DNA of 64,000 nucleotides from JAEXNA01 sp037189585 (GTDB taxonomy: Bacteria; Vulcanimicrobiota; Xenobia; Xenobiales; JADMJV01), in assembly GCA_037189585.1 (NCBI GenBank), contig JBBCJA010000019.1, positions 1-64,000 of the forward strand. Direction: 5' to 3'. Positions 15,554-24,528 of this stretch are shown here, in pieces. The notes under the pieces are model-generated. The model had not been told where the DNA came from and searched no databases. It worked only from the letters and a program-made list of their open reading frames with translations. Position numbers and translations under genes: made by a program. The first letter of the stretch is position 1, and each line of letters starts with the position of its first letter.

Positions 15554-15921
15554 CAAGAGCCGTTTCCACGCCTTTGATCGTGGGGGATATGATCGTACTT
15601 TTGCTCTTTTCTCTCGGCGGCATGGCTTTCCATAAGGTCGACGGGCTCTGGGTAGGGCAACTTTTCCGTATCGGCTGGCCCTTCTTTGTCGGCTACTTTG
15701 CCGCCGCCGCTATCATGGGAGCGTGGCTGCCCAACGATTTCGGGAAGCGTTATTTTCAAAATGGCACGTTGGCCTGGCTTGTCGGCATCGGCCTGGGGAT
15801 CCTGCTGAGAATGATCTCCACCGGGCGAATTCCCTTGACCTCGTTCATCGCAGTTACCTTTACTTTCACCGGGATTCTCTTTTTGCTCTGGAGATTTCTT
15901 TATCGCGCAATCCGGCGTTAG
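15550..15921 (+). CDS. DUF3054 family membrane protein
   Basis: 123 residues from GTG 15550, overlapping the previous stop. Four membrane segments with the family layout: GDMIVLLLFSLGGMAFHK, PFFVGYFAAAAIMGAWLP, LAWLVGIGLGILLRM and a last hydrophobic segment. DUF3054 proteins are common in cyanobacteria and actinobacteria; function unknown. It ends against the convergent rraA gene, overlapping by four bases. Confidence 0.75.
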   Translation: MTRAVSTPLIVGDMIVLLLFSLGGMAFHKVDGLWVGQLFRIGWPFFVGYFAAAAIMGAWLPNDFGKRYFQNGTLAWLVGIGLGILLRMISTGRIPLTSFIAVTFTFTGILFLLWRFLYRAIRR

Positions 15922-16400
15922 CTAGTCAAAGGATTCGAGCTGATGAGAATGCCATCCTCATCGGCGTACAGCCAATCGCCGTCATGGACGGTGAGCCCGG
16001 CGAAGCTCAGCAGGACGCTCCGCTCGCCTTCTCCTCTTTTGACACTACGACGAGGATTTGTCGCCAGTGCCTTAATCCCGAGAGGGAGTGCGCTCAGTGC
16101 GCGCGAGTCGCGGACACAGCCATGCACCACGATTCCGGTCCAGCCTTGAGAGACCGCTAAAGCGGCTAGATTGTCGCCCAGTAAAGCGCATCTCGTCGAG
16201 CCGCCGCCGTCGACGACCAGAACCCGGCCTTCACCGGCTTCCTCTAAGGCGGCTCTCACTAAAGAATTGTCCTCGAACACTTTGACTGTCGCGGTTTTTC
16301 CGTAGAAGGCTTTGGTTCCGCCGAAGTCTCGATAGAGAGGTTCGGCTACTTGCACGGCATTCTCGTTGGCATCATAAAGATCGGCGGTGGAGATAGACAT
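15918..16400 (-). CDS. rraA: RraA family protein (RNase E inhibitor-like / HMG aldolase-like)
   Basis: 160 residues from ATG 16400; E. coli RraA has 161. Visible landmarks are STADLYDANE, VLVVDGGGSTRCALLGDNLA (the GxxxRxAxxGxxxA signature) and GIVVHGCVRDSRAL. In E. coli RraA binds RNase E and lowers its activity; many homologues instead have 4-hydroxy-4-methyl-2-oxoglutarate aldolase activity, with G..DN and R..D binding metal and substrate. Which applies here cannot be told. Divergent from the DUF5685 gene. Confidence 0.9.
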   Translation of the reverse strand: MSISTADLYDANENAVQVAEPLYRDFGGTKAFYGKTATVKVFEDNSLVRAALEEAGEGRVLVVDGGGSTRCALLGDNLAALAVSQGWTGIVVHGCVRDSRALSALPLGIKALATNPRRSVKRGEGERSVLLSFAGLTVHDGDWLYADEDGILISSNPLTS

Positions 16401-16477
16401 GGCGTTTCCTTCTCTCCGATCGCGACAACCTCTTGCCCATGGGCGGAATCTTGCTTCGCAAGTGCGAACGCTCTGTG

Positions 16478-17632
16478 ATGTTTGGTCGTCTCCGAGTCTC
16501 CTCGTGTTCGCTCTCACCAGAGCAAAAGGAGAGCTACAAGGCGGATTTCTGCTCACTTTGCCATAGCTTGCGAGACCAGGACGGATACCTTTCCACCCTT
16601 TTGACCAACTACGACAGCACGTTCTGGTTGACCGTGGCCAGCGGGGTGGAACAAAATTATCGTAGGATTCAGCGCAGGTCTTGCACGGCTGTACCTTTTC
16701 GTTCCGTACCGGTCCGCCTACACTCCGAGGAGGTCGCGCGCTCGAACACCGCTCTGCTCTGGATGCTGGTTCGAGCCAAAGCCGAGGACGATTCTGATGA
16801 CGAGGGCTCATGGAAGGCTAAAGCGGCGCTGCGTCTCTCCTCCGGCAGGGCCGCTCGCGGTGAGCGCGACCTGGCCGCTCAAGGTTACGATGTCGCGACC
16901 TTACGCGACCTTCCATGCCGGCAGAAAGCCGCGGAATCTAAACCTGGGACAACTTTCGCCGATGTGTGCGCTCCTACTCAAGAGATGATGGCCGAAGCCT
17001 TCGGACATCTGGCCACGGTTTGCCATCGCCCGGAGATGCGGTCCGCGCTTCGAGGATTTGGGCGCTCCCTTGGTACTTGCATCTACTTACTGGATGCTCT
17101 CGACGATCACGTGGAGGATCTGAAGGCCGGGTGTTTCAATCCCCTTTTCTTTTGTTCGGACTCTCTGACCAGACCCGCCATCGCCGAACTCGCGGGCCTG
17201 TGGTTAAGGCAGCTTACCTCTTGCGCCGAAGACCTTGAGCTAGAGGAACCATCCCGTGCGATCATATTCGGAGCCATAGCCAAGCTCCGAAGCCGGATTA
17301 GCTCCCACACCCTGCTCGAAGGCGCTCAAGTGACAACCACGATATGCTGTGCCGCCCGCCGTCGTAAGGAAGCAGCCTTTTGTCACCCCCACCTCTCTAC
17401 CGACGACCCCGGAAAAGATCGCAGTCGAGAGTGTTGCTCGGAATGGTGCGATTGCGATGTGTGCGAATGCTGTTGTGAGGCTCCTGACTGTTGTGAGAGC
17501 TGTAGCTCTTGCGATTGTTGCGGTAGCTGCGATTGTGGTGGATGCGACTGCGGTGGCTGCGATTGTGGAGGATGTTCCTGCTCTGCGGGTCTACCCGGCG
17601 GGAAATTTTTTTCCCGTTTTCTGCGCCATTGA
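16478..17632 (+). CDS. DUF5685 family protein with Cys/Gly-rich tail
   Basis: 384 residues from ATG 16478 (MFGRLRVSSC). The N-terminal pattern YKADFCSLCHSLRDQDGYLS, then LTNYDSTFWL and RRSCTAVPFRSVPV, matches DUF5685, as does GRSLGTCIYLLDALDDHVED in the middle. The last 70 residues are an extreme Cys/Asp/Gly stretch (CDCGGCDCGGCDCGGC near the end), then a short basic end. Such tails are typical of this family and suggest metal binding, but the function is unknown. Not secreted by a Sec signal. Confidence 0.8.
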   Translation: MFGRLRVSSCSLSPEQKESYKADFCSLCHSLRDQDGYLSTLLTNYDSTFWLTVASGVEQNYRRIQRRSCTAVPFRSVPVRLHSEEVARSNTALLWMLVRAKAEDDSDDEGSWKAKAALRLSSGRAARGERDLAAQGYDVATLRDLPCRQKAAESKPGTTFADVCAPTQEMMAEAFGHLATVCHRPEMRSALRGFGRSLGTCIYLLDALDDHVEDLKAGCFNPLFFCSDSLTRPAIAELAGLWLRQLTSCAEDLELEEPSRAIIFGAIAKLRSRISSHTLLEGAQVTTTICCAARRRKEAAFCHPHLSTDDPGKDRSRECCSEWCDCDVCECCCEAPDCCESCSSCDCCGSCDCGGCDCGGCDCGGCSCSAGLPGGKFFSRFLRH

Positions 17633-17660
17633 AAGGATGAGAATGTTGAGGTATCGAGAG

Positions 17661-18263
17661 ATGAAACGATGGTTGAGCGCTTTGGTGGTCTTCGGGATGT
17701 TGATGGCCCCCGGTGGGGCTGACCCCCAAACAAAAGAGATCGCGACTTTCGCGGGAGGCTGCTTCTGGTGTACCGAGGCTATTTTTCAGGAGCTCCACGG
17801 TGTGGAGGATGTGGTCTCCGGCATGATGGGTGGGCAGGATGAAGGCCTGACCGAACAACAGATCGCCAAGGGGGAGGGGGGACACGCGGAAGTGATCACT
17901 CTCACTTACGATCCCCAGCAGATCACCTACACGGAGCTTCTGGAAGTCTTCTTCGCCACCCACGATCCCACGTCGGTCAACAAGCAAGGCGCCGATGAAG
18001 GAATTGAATATCGCAGCGAGATCTTCTTTTATAGCGGTGCTCAGGCCGCCGAGGCCGACCGGGTTATCGCCGACCTTACCGAGCAAGAGATCTACCCTAA
18101 GCCGATCGTGACCCGAGTGACTCCGGCGAGCAAGTTCCATCCCGCGGCTGAAAAGCATCAGGACTACTACACCAAGAACTCTGACCCACAGTACTGCCAG
18201 ATGGTGATCACTCCTAAGGTGGAGAAGTTCCGCAAGATTTTCGCTGATAAACTTAAGAAGTAA
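17661..18263 (+). CDS. msrA: peptide methionine sulfoxide reductase A, exported form
   Basis: 200 residues from ATG 17661 (TGAGG upstream). A signal peptide (KRWLSALVVFGMLMAPGGA) precedes the MsrA domain with the catalytic GCFWCTEA, then GHAEVITLTYDPQQ, FFATHDPTSVNKQGADEGI and YRSEIFFYS. It repairs oxidised methionine (S-sulfoxide), here apparently in the periplasm. Given the very Met-rich segments of the CHAP-like proteins of this window, an exported MsrA is noteworthy. Its 3' end overlaps the convergent TPR gene by 11 bases. Confidence 0.92.
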   Translation: MKRWLSALVVFGMLMAPGGADPQTKEIATFAGGCFWCTEAIFQELHGVEDVVSGMMGGQDEGLTEQQIAKGEGGHAEVITLTYDPQQITYTELLEVFFATHDPTSVNKQGADEGIEYRSEIFFYSGAQAAEADRVIADLTEQEIYPKPIVTRVTPASKFHPAAEKHQDYYTKNSDPQYCQMVITPKVEKFRKIFADKLKK

Positions 18264-18711
18264 GTCTCTTGAGAAAATCCCAGCGGCGAAAGGCTTCCAT
18301 CGCCTCTTCAATATCGACATCCAGGGCGTGATATCCAAGGCGACGAAAGTGCTCAGTCCCCTCTTCCACGTACCCCAGGGCGATCAGTAAACAGCCCAAG
18401 TCGTTGGCGATCTCCAGAACTTTAGGGAACTCGGCCTGGGCCTCCCGGAAGACGGAAAGAGCCCCATTCGTGTCCCCCTCCTCAAGGTACTGGTCCGATA
18501 GCCGGTGCAAGTCGACCATGCCCTCCTCGATCTCCCCGAGCGCGAAATGGAGCCAGGAGGTACGCCGAATGGCGGTCTCATCCGTGGGGTCGACTTCGGC
18601 AATAGCGGTGTAAGCCGCCTGGGCAAGCTCCCACTGACCTGCGCTCCAGGCGGCCTCTCCCTTAGCGCGAAGAGACTGAAGGTCGCCCATCATTGATGGT
18701 ATTCGTGACAA
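18253..18711 (-). CDS. TPR-like protein
   Basis: 152 residues with at least three tetratricopeptide-like helical hairpins (GEAAWSAGQWELAQAAYTAI, then DTNGALSVFREAQAEFP and GYVEEGTEHFRRLGYHAL). There is no signal peptide. It starts just downstream of the subtilase terminator and may be expressed by itself. TPR units mediate protein contacts; the partner is unknown. Confidence 0.7.
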   Translation of the reverse strand: MSRIPSMMGDLQSLRAKGEAAWSAGQWELAQAAYTAIAEVDPTDETAIRRTSWLHFALGEIEEGMVDLHRLSDQYLEEGDTNGALSVFREAQAEFPKVLEIANDLGCLLIALGYVEEGTEHFRRLGYHALDVDIEEAMEAFRRWDFLKRLTS

Positions 18712-18712
18712 T

Positions 18713-18744
18713 AAAAAAAATCCCCCGCAGCTTAACTGCGGGGG
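18713..18744 (-). terminator. rho-independent terminator of the subtilase gene
   Basis: CCCCCGCAG (18722-18730) pairs with CTGCGGGGG (18736-18744). On the minus strand it is followed by a run of eight T (18713-18720 read as A on the plus strand), about 100 bp after the subtilase stop codon. Confidence 0.85.
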
Positions 18745-18847
18745 TTCGCTTTAATTTGAAAGCGCCTGATCCGAGGAGTCCAGTCTCTCGGACCTCCAGG
18801 TAGAACCCATCACTGGGTTGATAACTTTGTCGTAGCTAGTAGTGGAA

Positions 18848-20338
18848 CTAGGCCTGCTGAGCCTGCTCGGCAGCTTGCTTGAGGGCGATCTGCAGCGAGT
18901 TGTTCACGTTGAGCGTTCCGTCGGTCACGACCTTGCCGGTCATAGCGTCGGTCTTGACCGTTCCGTCGAGGAGAGCGGCACGCAGGTCGGCGTTGCTGAT
19001 GTCCGGTACAGCCGAAGCGATGAGGGTCACAGCGCCGGCCACGTGAGGGGTCGCCATCGAGGTGCCGGAGTAGGTGTCGTACTTGCCACCGGGTACGGTG
19101 GAGAGGATGTTCACGCCGGGAGCGCCGAGGTCCACGTTCTTCTTACCCCACTGCGAGAAGCGAGCGATTCCGTCGTTGTGGTCGGTCGCGGCGACAGCCA
19201 CGATGTGATCACCTTCGTAGTTGGAAGGGTAGTTGGGACGCTTGTCGTTGTCGTAGGCGGAGTTACCAGCGGCGATGATGTGCAGCGCCGAGGAATCTTT
19301 GAAAGCCTGCTCGATACCGGCGTTGGCCCCGCCGCCACCCCAAGAGTTGGAGGTGATGCGCGATCCGATTTTGCTGGCGTACTGGATACCGCGGATGATA
19401 GCTGCGGCGTTGGTGGAACCTTGGTCGCTGAAGATCTTAACAGCGGCGATGTTGGCGCTGTGGTTGACACCGACCACACCGATTCCGTTGTTACCGACAG
19501 CCGCGATGGTACCGGCGCAGTGAGTACCGTGTCCGTGACCGTCCATCGGGTCGCCGGTGTTCGCGAAGGCGTTGTAGCCGTGGACATCGTCGATAACGCC
19601 GTTACCATCATCGTCGATACCGTTGCCGGGGATCTCGCCCGGGTTGACCCACATGTTGGCTTTGAGGTCGGGGTGGTTGTAGTCCACACCGGTGTCGATG
19701 ACGGTGGTGATGTGTCCGCCCTGAGCTTGAGTGCGTCCCGTGTGAAGCGTCCAGGCTTCGGGGGCATCGATGTCGGCATCGACCTTACCGCCGGTCTGAC
19801 CTTCGTTGTGCAAGCCCCACAGCTTGGAAACGTCGGGGTCGTTGGTCACACCCTGGCTGTGCTCACCTTCGGGAAGTCCGTAGGTGTGGTTGGGAGCAGC
19901 GAATTCCACGCGATTGTCTTGAGCCAAAGCGGCCAAGGCTTGCTCTACCGAGGTGCCTGCGGGAAGTTTGATGTGAAGGAACTCACCGGCTTCCGACTTG
20001 GACAAGCCGCCGGGGGTGTCAAACTCGGTCTCGATGCTGGCTCCCAGGTCGGAAACGACCGAGCCTTCGCTCTTGCCGAGGGTGAAACCAGGCTTGGTGC
20101 GGATGATAAGTTCACCGGGAATGTGCTCGCCGAGGGTGCCTTCGAGGGCCTTCGCGTCAGCGGCGGTAGCGGCGATCAAGGATTGAATTCTGTTGGGGGC
20201 CGGAGCGTCGAAGTTGATCTCGGCGGTCTCGGAAGGAGCGGCCTGAACGGCGACTTCTTTAGCTGCGGCGGGCGCGGCGAACTTAGCGTTCTTGAGAGCT
20301 CCGTAGGCCTGGGTGTTCATGTTGGACTGGATTAGCAT
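18848..20338 (-). CDS. subtilisin-like serine protease (S8) without Sec signal
   Basis: 496 residues from ATG 20338 (CCAGGAGAA upstream). The first 75 residues are Ala/Gln-rich and polar (MLIQSNMNTQAYGALKNAKF), with no hydrophobic signal core. An inhibitor_I9-like propeptide region (about 75-155, ELIIRTKPGF ... VEFAAPNHTY) precedes the peptidase with catalytic Asp215 (VIDTGVDYNHPD), His270 (GHGHGTHCAG), oxyanion Asn359 and Ser427 (GTSMATPHVAGA). IDDDGNGVIDD suggests a calcium site. S8 enzymes are normally exported, so the missing signal peptide is odd and matches other lytic proteins of the window. One TTAACA half-site (20414-20419) lies upstream, too weak to call. Confidence 0.93.
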   Translation of the reverse strand: MLIQSNMNTQAYGALKNAKFAAPAAAKEVAVQAAPSETAEINFDAPAPNRIQSLIAATAADAKALEGTLGEHIPGELIIRTKPGFTLGKSEGSVVSDLGASIETEFDTPGGLSKSEAGEFLHIKLPAGTSVEQALAALAQDNRVEFAAPNHTYGLPEGEHSQGVTNDPDVSKLWGLHNEGQTGGKVDADIDAPEAWTLHTGRTQAQGGHITTVIDTGVDYNHPDLKANMWVNPGEIPGNGIDDDGNGVIDDVHGYNAFANTGDPMDGHGHGTHCAGTIAAVGNNGIGVVGVNHSANIAAVKIFSDQGSTNAAAIIRGIQYASKIGSRITSNSWGGGGANAGIEQAFKDSSALHIIAAGNSAYDNDKRPNYPSNYEGDHIVAVAATDHNDGIARFSQWGKKNVDLGAPGVNILSTVPGGKYDTYSGTSMATPHVAGAVTLIASAVPDISNADLRAALLDGTVKTDAMTGKVVTDGTLNVNNSLQIALKQAAEQAQQA

Positions 20339-20445
20339 TTTCGTATTCTCCTGGAAGTTGTGGTCTGTGTGAGGTGATATTAGGCGACCGACAGGCTCAT
20401 GTTTTGGACAGGATGTTAACGGAGCCCCAGAATGGGAACGATGGA

Positions 20446-21761
20446 GTGACAGTGATATATCTTTTGACAAAAGTACTAGGAGAACGTGGCCGACAGGCTG
20501 TGGAGAAGGTCACCGACTGGGAACAACTTGTTCAGACTGCGGTCGAATGTAAGCTTGTCCTTTCGCTCGCCGTCGCCCTTGAAACCTTACCCGAGTGCGA
20601 TATTCCGGAGCAAAATCGTGATACCATCGCAACTCTTGTTCAAGAGCGAACGCTGACTTCTGTCTATCTGTCCAGACAGCTTCATCTGGTATTGGCTCTT
20701 CTCCACTCTCAAGGCATCAACGCGATCACTTATAAATCACTTATAAGGGAGTAGCGTTAGCTCAACTCGCCTTCGGCAATCTTAACGCTCGGGAGACTAG
20801 CGACCTGGATATCCTGGTCGCTCCCTCCGAGTTTAAGAAGGCGTATGAAATACTTCTGGCCGACGGCTTCGAATGTCACTACCCTCGAGCGACTCCTCAT
20901 ATGTTCCGTCAGAGCTATGAAATAAGCTTAATGCATCCGAAGAGAGGAGTTAACGTTGACCTGCACCGAGCATTTCTTCCGGCCTGTTATCCCTTTAAGC
21001 TCGACATCCCGAGTTTGAGCCCCTATTCTCTTTCTCTTCTAGGCCGGGAGGTTCCGACCTTAGAACCCACCGAGCATCTTCTCGTCTTGTGCGTGCACGG
21101 TAGTAAACACGGCTGGCGGGAACTCCGCTGGATCTACGATCTCCACCAGCTCTGTCGTCGTCAGAAGATCGACTGGGAACGGCTGGAGAGTCTCGCGCGT
21201 GAACACAGGGCATACCGAACGGTTGCGGTCGGACTAGAGCTCAGTCGGCGGCTGTTTGGAACAAACATTCCATCTTTCACACCAGCGGAACATCTGATCG
21301 AACGGACATTGGAGCACCTGGAAGAAAAGCAGCATTCGGGGTGGCGCCGGCATCGCTATCAATGGGAAGTAGCCGACCATTGGTCTAGTCGATACCGTTA
21401 CCTTTTCTGGACCCTTTTCTATCCCCATCAGCGAGATCTTGATTTCATTTCGGGCTCCTCTGAGAGGGGCCCGAATAGTTCCCATGGGGTAGGGGGAGGT
21501 GCTCCCGCTGGCGGAGTGTTTTTCGAATCTTCTGTGCCATGCTTAGAAACGAAAAACTCACTTTTGAGGAGAACTATCAATGGATATTTACCCGAACGGG
21601 CAACCGGCCCCGCTACCAACAAATCCCGAGCAGCTTCCAAGCGACCCGCCGGAACCGGTTCCAGCCGACCCCGAAAAGGATCCGGCTGCTCCCTAACCTG
21701 GGTTGGGAAAGAAATCGGTCGGTCACCAGGCCAGCTTTCTGAGCCGCCGCGGTGGCGCTAA
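20446..21761 (+). pseudogene. nucleotidyltransferase family protein, frameshifted by an 11-bp tandem duplication
   Basis: The first part (GTG at 20446 or 20452) reads YLLTKVLGERGR ... LVLALLHSQGINAITYK and stops at 20754. The family continuation KGVALAQLAFGN ... SDLDILVAPSEFKKAYEILL is in another frame from about 20747. Between them ATCACTTATAA occurs twice in tandem (20725-20735, 20736-20746); removing one copy restores ITYKGVALA, the substrate-site motif of the NTP_transf_5 family (PF14907). The second part keeps VNVDLHRAFLPA and EHLLVLCVHGSKHGW. Similarity fades after DLDFI (about 21450), so the tail to 21761 may be non-native. This family is often found in peptide-modification clusters. 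Confidence 0.75.
20725..20746 (+). repeat. 11-bp tandem duplication inside the nucleotidyltransferase
   Basis: Two adjacent perfect copies of ATCACTTATAA. The 11-base gain shifts the frame; one copy would leave the gene intact. It looks like a recent slipped-strand event. Confidence 0.85.
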
Positions 21762-21870
21762 GCCTGACTTGGTAAAGGGCGAGCACGCATGGGCCGTCCT
21801 AGAGAATTATCGCGACAGCTCCGATGAGGAGATCCGAGACTTCGTCAACGAAGTTCTCCACACGTGGTAG
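21580..21870 (+). pseudogene. small proline-rich reading frame split by one in-frame TAA
   Basis: ATG at 21580 has an excellent ribosome-binding site (GAGGAGAAC). It reads 38 residues, MDIYPNGQPAPLP ... EKDPAAP, rich in Pro, to TAA 21694. The same frame then runs 57 more codons (KPDLVKGEHAWAVLENYRDS ... FVNEVLHTW) to 21870. Either this is one gene broken by a nonsense mutation or two small genes. No family is recognised. It lies behind the broken nucleotidyltransferase, so this stretch appears to be decaying. Confidence 0.4.
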
Positions 21871-21872
21871 AG

Positions 21873-21962
21873 ATGAACCCTTTTGAAACCAGTCTCGGCG
21901 GAGTGGCTACCGCCACCGTGGGCGGCTCCACGCTTCCTGATAGACTGGGGCATCTGGAATAA
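21873..21962 (+). CDS. possible 29-residue peptide
   Basis: ATG 21873, three bases after the previous stop, opens a 29-codon frame: MNPFETSLGGVATATVGGST then LPDRLGHLE. The Gly/Ala/Thr/Val-rich centre with a polar start would fit a small peptide precursor, but the ribosome-binding site (GGTAGAG) is weak and there is no homology support. The rest of 21963-22023 shows nothing. Confidence 0.25.
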   Translation: MNPFETSLGGVATATVGGSTLPDRLGHLE

Positions 21963-22023
21963 TTGAGAAACTCTTCGCGAGGGCAAAGATCTTTAACCCC
22001 CGCCATCGAACAGCCCTGTCCCC

Positions 22024-23826
22024 GTGTTAACGACATTCATCATCCTACTAGCGACCATTGCCCTACTCTTGAGTAACCGGATCCCCTTAGAGATCTCAGG
22101 GTTTTTATGTTTACTCGCCCTCATCGTGACTGGCACGCTGAGTTTTGAGGAAGCCGCCGCCGGTTTTAGCAACGGGGTCGTGGTCACGGTGGGCGCTCTC
22201 TTTGTTCTTGGAGGAGCCTTAATTCGTACCGGGGTCGTCCAAGCGGCCGCTGACTTGCTGGAGAAATGGAGCAGCGGAGACCCGCTTCGGCTGATGCGAT
22301 TGGTGGTGCTGACCTCCTCGGCGCTCTCCACCGTGATGAGTTCCACGGGAACGGTGGCCCTGCTTTTACCCGCGGTCGTTAACGCCAGTAGCCGCACCGG
22401 AAATAGTCCCTCGAAATTTCTGCTACCGCTGGCGTACGGTAGCCTTTTTGGGGGAATGCTCACGCTGCTCGGCGGGTCGGCCAACCTGGTGGCCGATGAA
22501 ACACTTAGAAACGCTGGTCGTCCCGGCTTTCACTTCTTCAGCTTCACCCCCATCGGGGCGGCGATCCTGGTTGTCGGCCTCCTCTACCTTCACTTTTGGG
22601 GATATCGAACGCTGCCCGAACGTGCCAAGCCTGTCGCCCCTAACGTCGGTCCCACGGTCCAAGAACTCCTGGGGCATTACGGCATGTTCGACAATCTCTA
22701 CGCGGTTCAGCTTCCCGCCTCTCGCGACCTGGGCTGTGCTACCCTCGTGGGATTAAACCTGCGAACCAACTATCGAATCGAAGTCCTAGCCGTGCGTCAA
22801 GCCGGAACCGGAGCGGTCACCGTCCCAGCGCCTTCTAGCCCGATCACCAACGGCGCCACCCTCTATGTTCAGGGCTTGGAGGATGATGTCAAAGCCTTCA
22901 GTCAGGACTATGGAGCCGGGTTTCAGAAACAGCCAACTCGAGAAGCCTCGCTTGGAGGGCGTGGTCTGGCCGAGCTGATCCTGACCCCTCGCTCTAAGTT
23001 GGCGGAACGTTCCCTCGCTGAGTCTCAGTTCTTCCGGCACTACGGTGTCCGGGTTCTCAAGGTGCGTCGGGCCGACCAGGAGTTGGTTACCGCACTGGCC
23101 GACGCGCGCCTTCGTATCGGAGACACTCTACTGGTCGAAGGCCCTCTGACACGTTTGAAAGCGCTGGCGGACGAACACGCGGACTTCGTAGTCGTCGGAT
23201 TGCCTCGGGAGATCTCCCCTCACGACGGTCTCACTCCCAAGGGAAAGCTGAGCCTACTGATCACAGCGGCGATGATCGTTGCCATCATCACGAAGCTTTT
23301 AGCTCCACCTGTGGCGGCGCTATCGGCCGCTGTCGCGCTGGTCCTTACCCGCTGTATTTCGGTGGAGGAGTCCTACGCCGCGGTCAGTTGGAGCAGCCTT
23401 TTCCTGGTAGCTACCATGCTCCCCCTTGGAACGGCATTAACCAAGACGGGAGGGATCGAGTTTATCAACCAAATTCTTTTCGAAACCTTAGGCGATGGAA
23501 GTCCGCCCTACGTGGCTCTCGCTGGCGTCTATCTCCTAGCCACCATTTTGGGTCAGGTCATGTCAAACACCGCGGCGGCCGTGCTTTTGGCTCCTTTGGC
23601 TCTCGAGACCGCGACGAACATGCAGGTCGCTCCAGAGCCGTTCTTATTGGTATTGGCCTTCGGTGCTCAGATGTCATTTCTGACTCCCATCGCTTCTGCC
23701 GGAAACACGCTTGTGATGGCGCCGGGAAACTATCGTTTCTCCGACTTTCTCAGAATCGGATTACCTCTGCACGCCGCCGCGACCGCCATCTGCCTGTGGG
23801 TCGCTCCTCGACTCTTTCCATTTTGA
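22024..23826 (+). CDS. SLC13-family permease with TrkA-C domains
   Basis: 600 residues from GTG 22024. Two blocks of membrane segments (about 1-200 and 410-600) flank a soluble middle with two RCK_C/TrkA-C-like domains (YAVQLPASRDLGCATLVGLN and LTPRSKLAERSLAESQFFRH). Family landmarks are STVMSSTGTVALLLPAV, GGMLTLLGGSANLV and MSNTAAAVLLAPLA. Members of this citrate-transporter-like group move sulfate, dicarboxylates or related anions with sodium; TrkA-C domains suggest regulation by a bound ligand. Substrate unknown. No operon partner. Confidence 0.88.
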   Translation: MLTTFIILLATIALLLSNRIPLEISGFLCLLALIVTGTLSFEEAAAGFSNGVVVTVGALFVLGGALIRTGVVQAAADLLEKWSSGDPLRLMRLVVLTSSALSTVMSSTGTVALLLPAVVNASSRTGNSPSKFLLPLAYGSLFGGMLTLLGGSANLVADETLRNAGRPGFHFFSFTPIGAAILVVGLLYLHFWGYRTLPERAKPVAPNVGPTVQELLGHYGMFDNLYAVQLPASRDLGCATLVGLNLRTNYRIEVLAVRQAGTGAVTVPAPSSPITNGATLYVQGLEDDVKAFSQDYGAGFQKQPTREASLGGRGLAELILTPRSKLAERSLAESQFFRHYGVRVLKVRRADQELVTALADARLRIGDTLLVEGPLTRLKALADEHADFVVVGLPREISPHDGLTPKGKLSLLITAAMIVAIITKLLAPPVAALSAAVALVLTRCISVEESYAAVSWSSLFLVATMLPLGTALTKTGGIEFINQILFETLGDGSPPYVALAGVYLLATILGQVMSNTAAAVLLAPLALETATNMQVAPEPFLLVLAFGAQMSFLTPIASAGNTLVMAPGNYRFSDFLRIGLPLHAAATAICLWVAPRLFPF

Positions 23827-24051
23827 GCGGAGCAGATCGCTTTCGGAGCCAGCGTTCCCTTCAATACGGGAGCCATGCAGATATACCCAAATCCATAATA
23901 TTTTGTTCTGCCCACGCGCTGTCCATTTCGAATAAATTCGAAAACAGAGGGGGAGTCCTATTAAAGTGGGACGAGGTCGAAACGAACACCTGAATCGAAA
24001 AATTCTTCTCTGGGCAAAGATCTTTGATTCTCGCTCGCGAATCCTCAGGTC

Positions 24052-24528
24052 ATGAGACTTCGCCTTTTACTCTTGGCCCTTTTACTACTCTCCGCTCCAT
24101 CGTTGGCTCAAGGTCCGATTCATCTGGGACCGGTGATCGTGACCATCACTTCAGGCCAGCAGACGGTGGTGCTGCGTTGCGACGAACGGGGAATGGTTGG
24201 GTTGAAAGAGGAGCAGCGCTGGCGATTGGTCGGCACCCTCGACTCCTCGGGCACACTCTCGACTCCTCAAGGAATTCCGGGCCTTGCCCTGGGCGAGCAG
24301 GGAGGCTTCGAGTCGGGGGGCGATTTCACACCTTTACGGCTCGACGAGCGGGCGGTCGTCAGTATGAACGACGTCGAGGTCTTTCAGGTTCAAGGCGGCT
24401 TCTTTCGGCAAATCATGCCGGCCGAGCAAGCCATCGGTCGCGCCCTCTCCAATGTCCGTGTCGATGGCGCTCCCGGTACGGATCAACTGGCCGCCTACAT
24501 GATCGTGGTCTTTCTTTTACTTCTCTGA
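24052..24528 (+). CDS. exported protein of unknown function
   Basis: 158 residues: a signal peptide (LRLLLLALLLLSAPSLA) and a beta-rich mature part (GPVIVTITSGQQTVVLRC). A short hydrophobic C-terminus (AAYMIVVFLLLL) follows that could be a membrane anchor. No family recognised. It overlaps the convergent tRNA-modification gene by 12 bases. The 225-base gap upstream (23827-24051) shows nothing beyond AT-rich sequence. Confidence 0.65.
   Translation: MRLRLLLLALLLLSAPSLAQGPIHLGPVIVTITSGQQTVVLRCDERGMVGLKEEQRWRLVGTLDSSGTLSTPQGIPGLALGEQGGFESGGDFTPLRLDERAVVSMNDVEVFQVQGGFFRQIMPAEQAIGRALSNVRVDGAPGTDQLAAYMIVVFLLLL

Noticed and set aside
18842..20335. A 497-codon open frame on the plus strand antisense to the subtilase
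   Set aside because: It is low-complexity Val/Gly/Asp-rich, has no ribosome-binding site or family match, and mirrors the codon pattern of a clear S8 protease on the other strand.
20414..20419. Phased-repeat element upstream of the subtilase
   Set aside because: Only one good TTAACA on the minus strand; the hexamer at 11 bp (TCCAAA) is poor and the -10 spacing does not fit.
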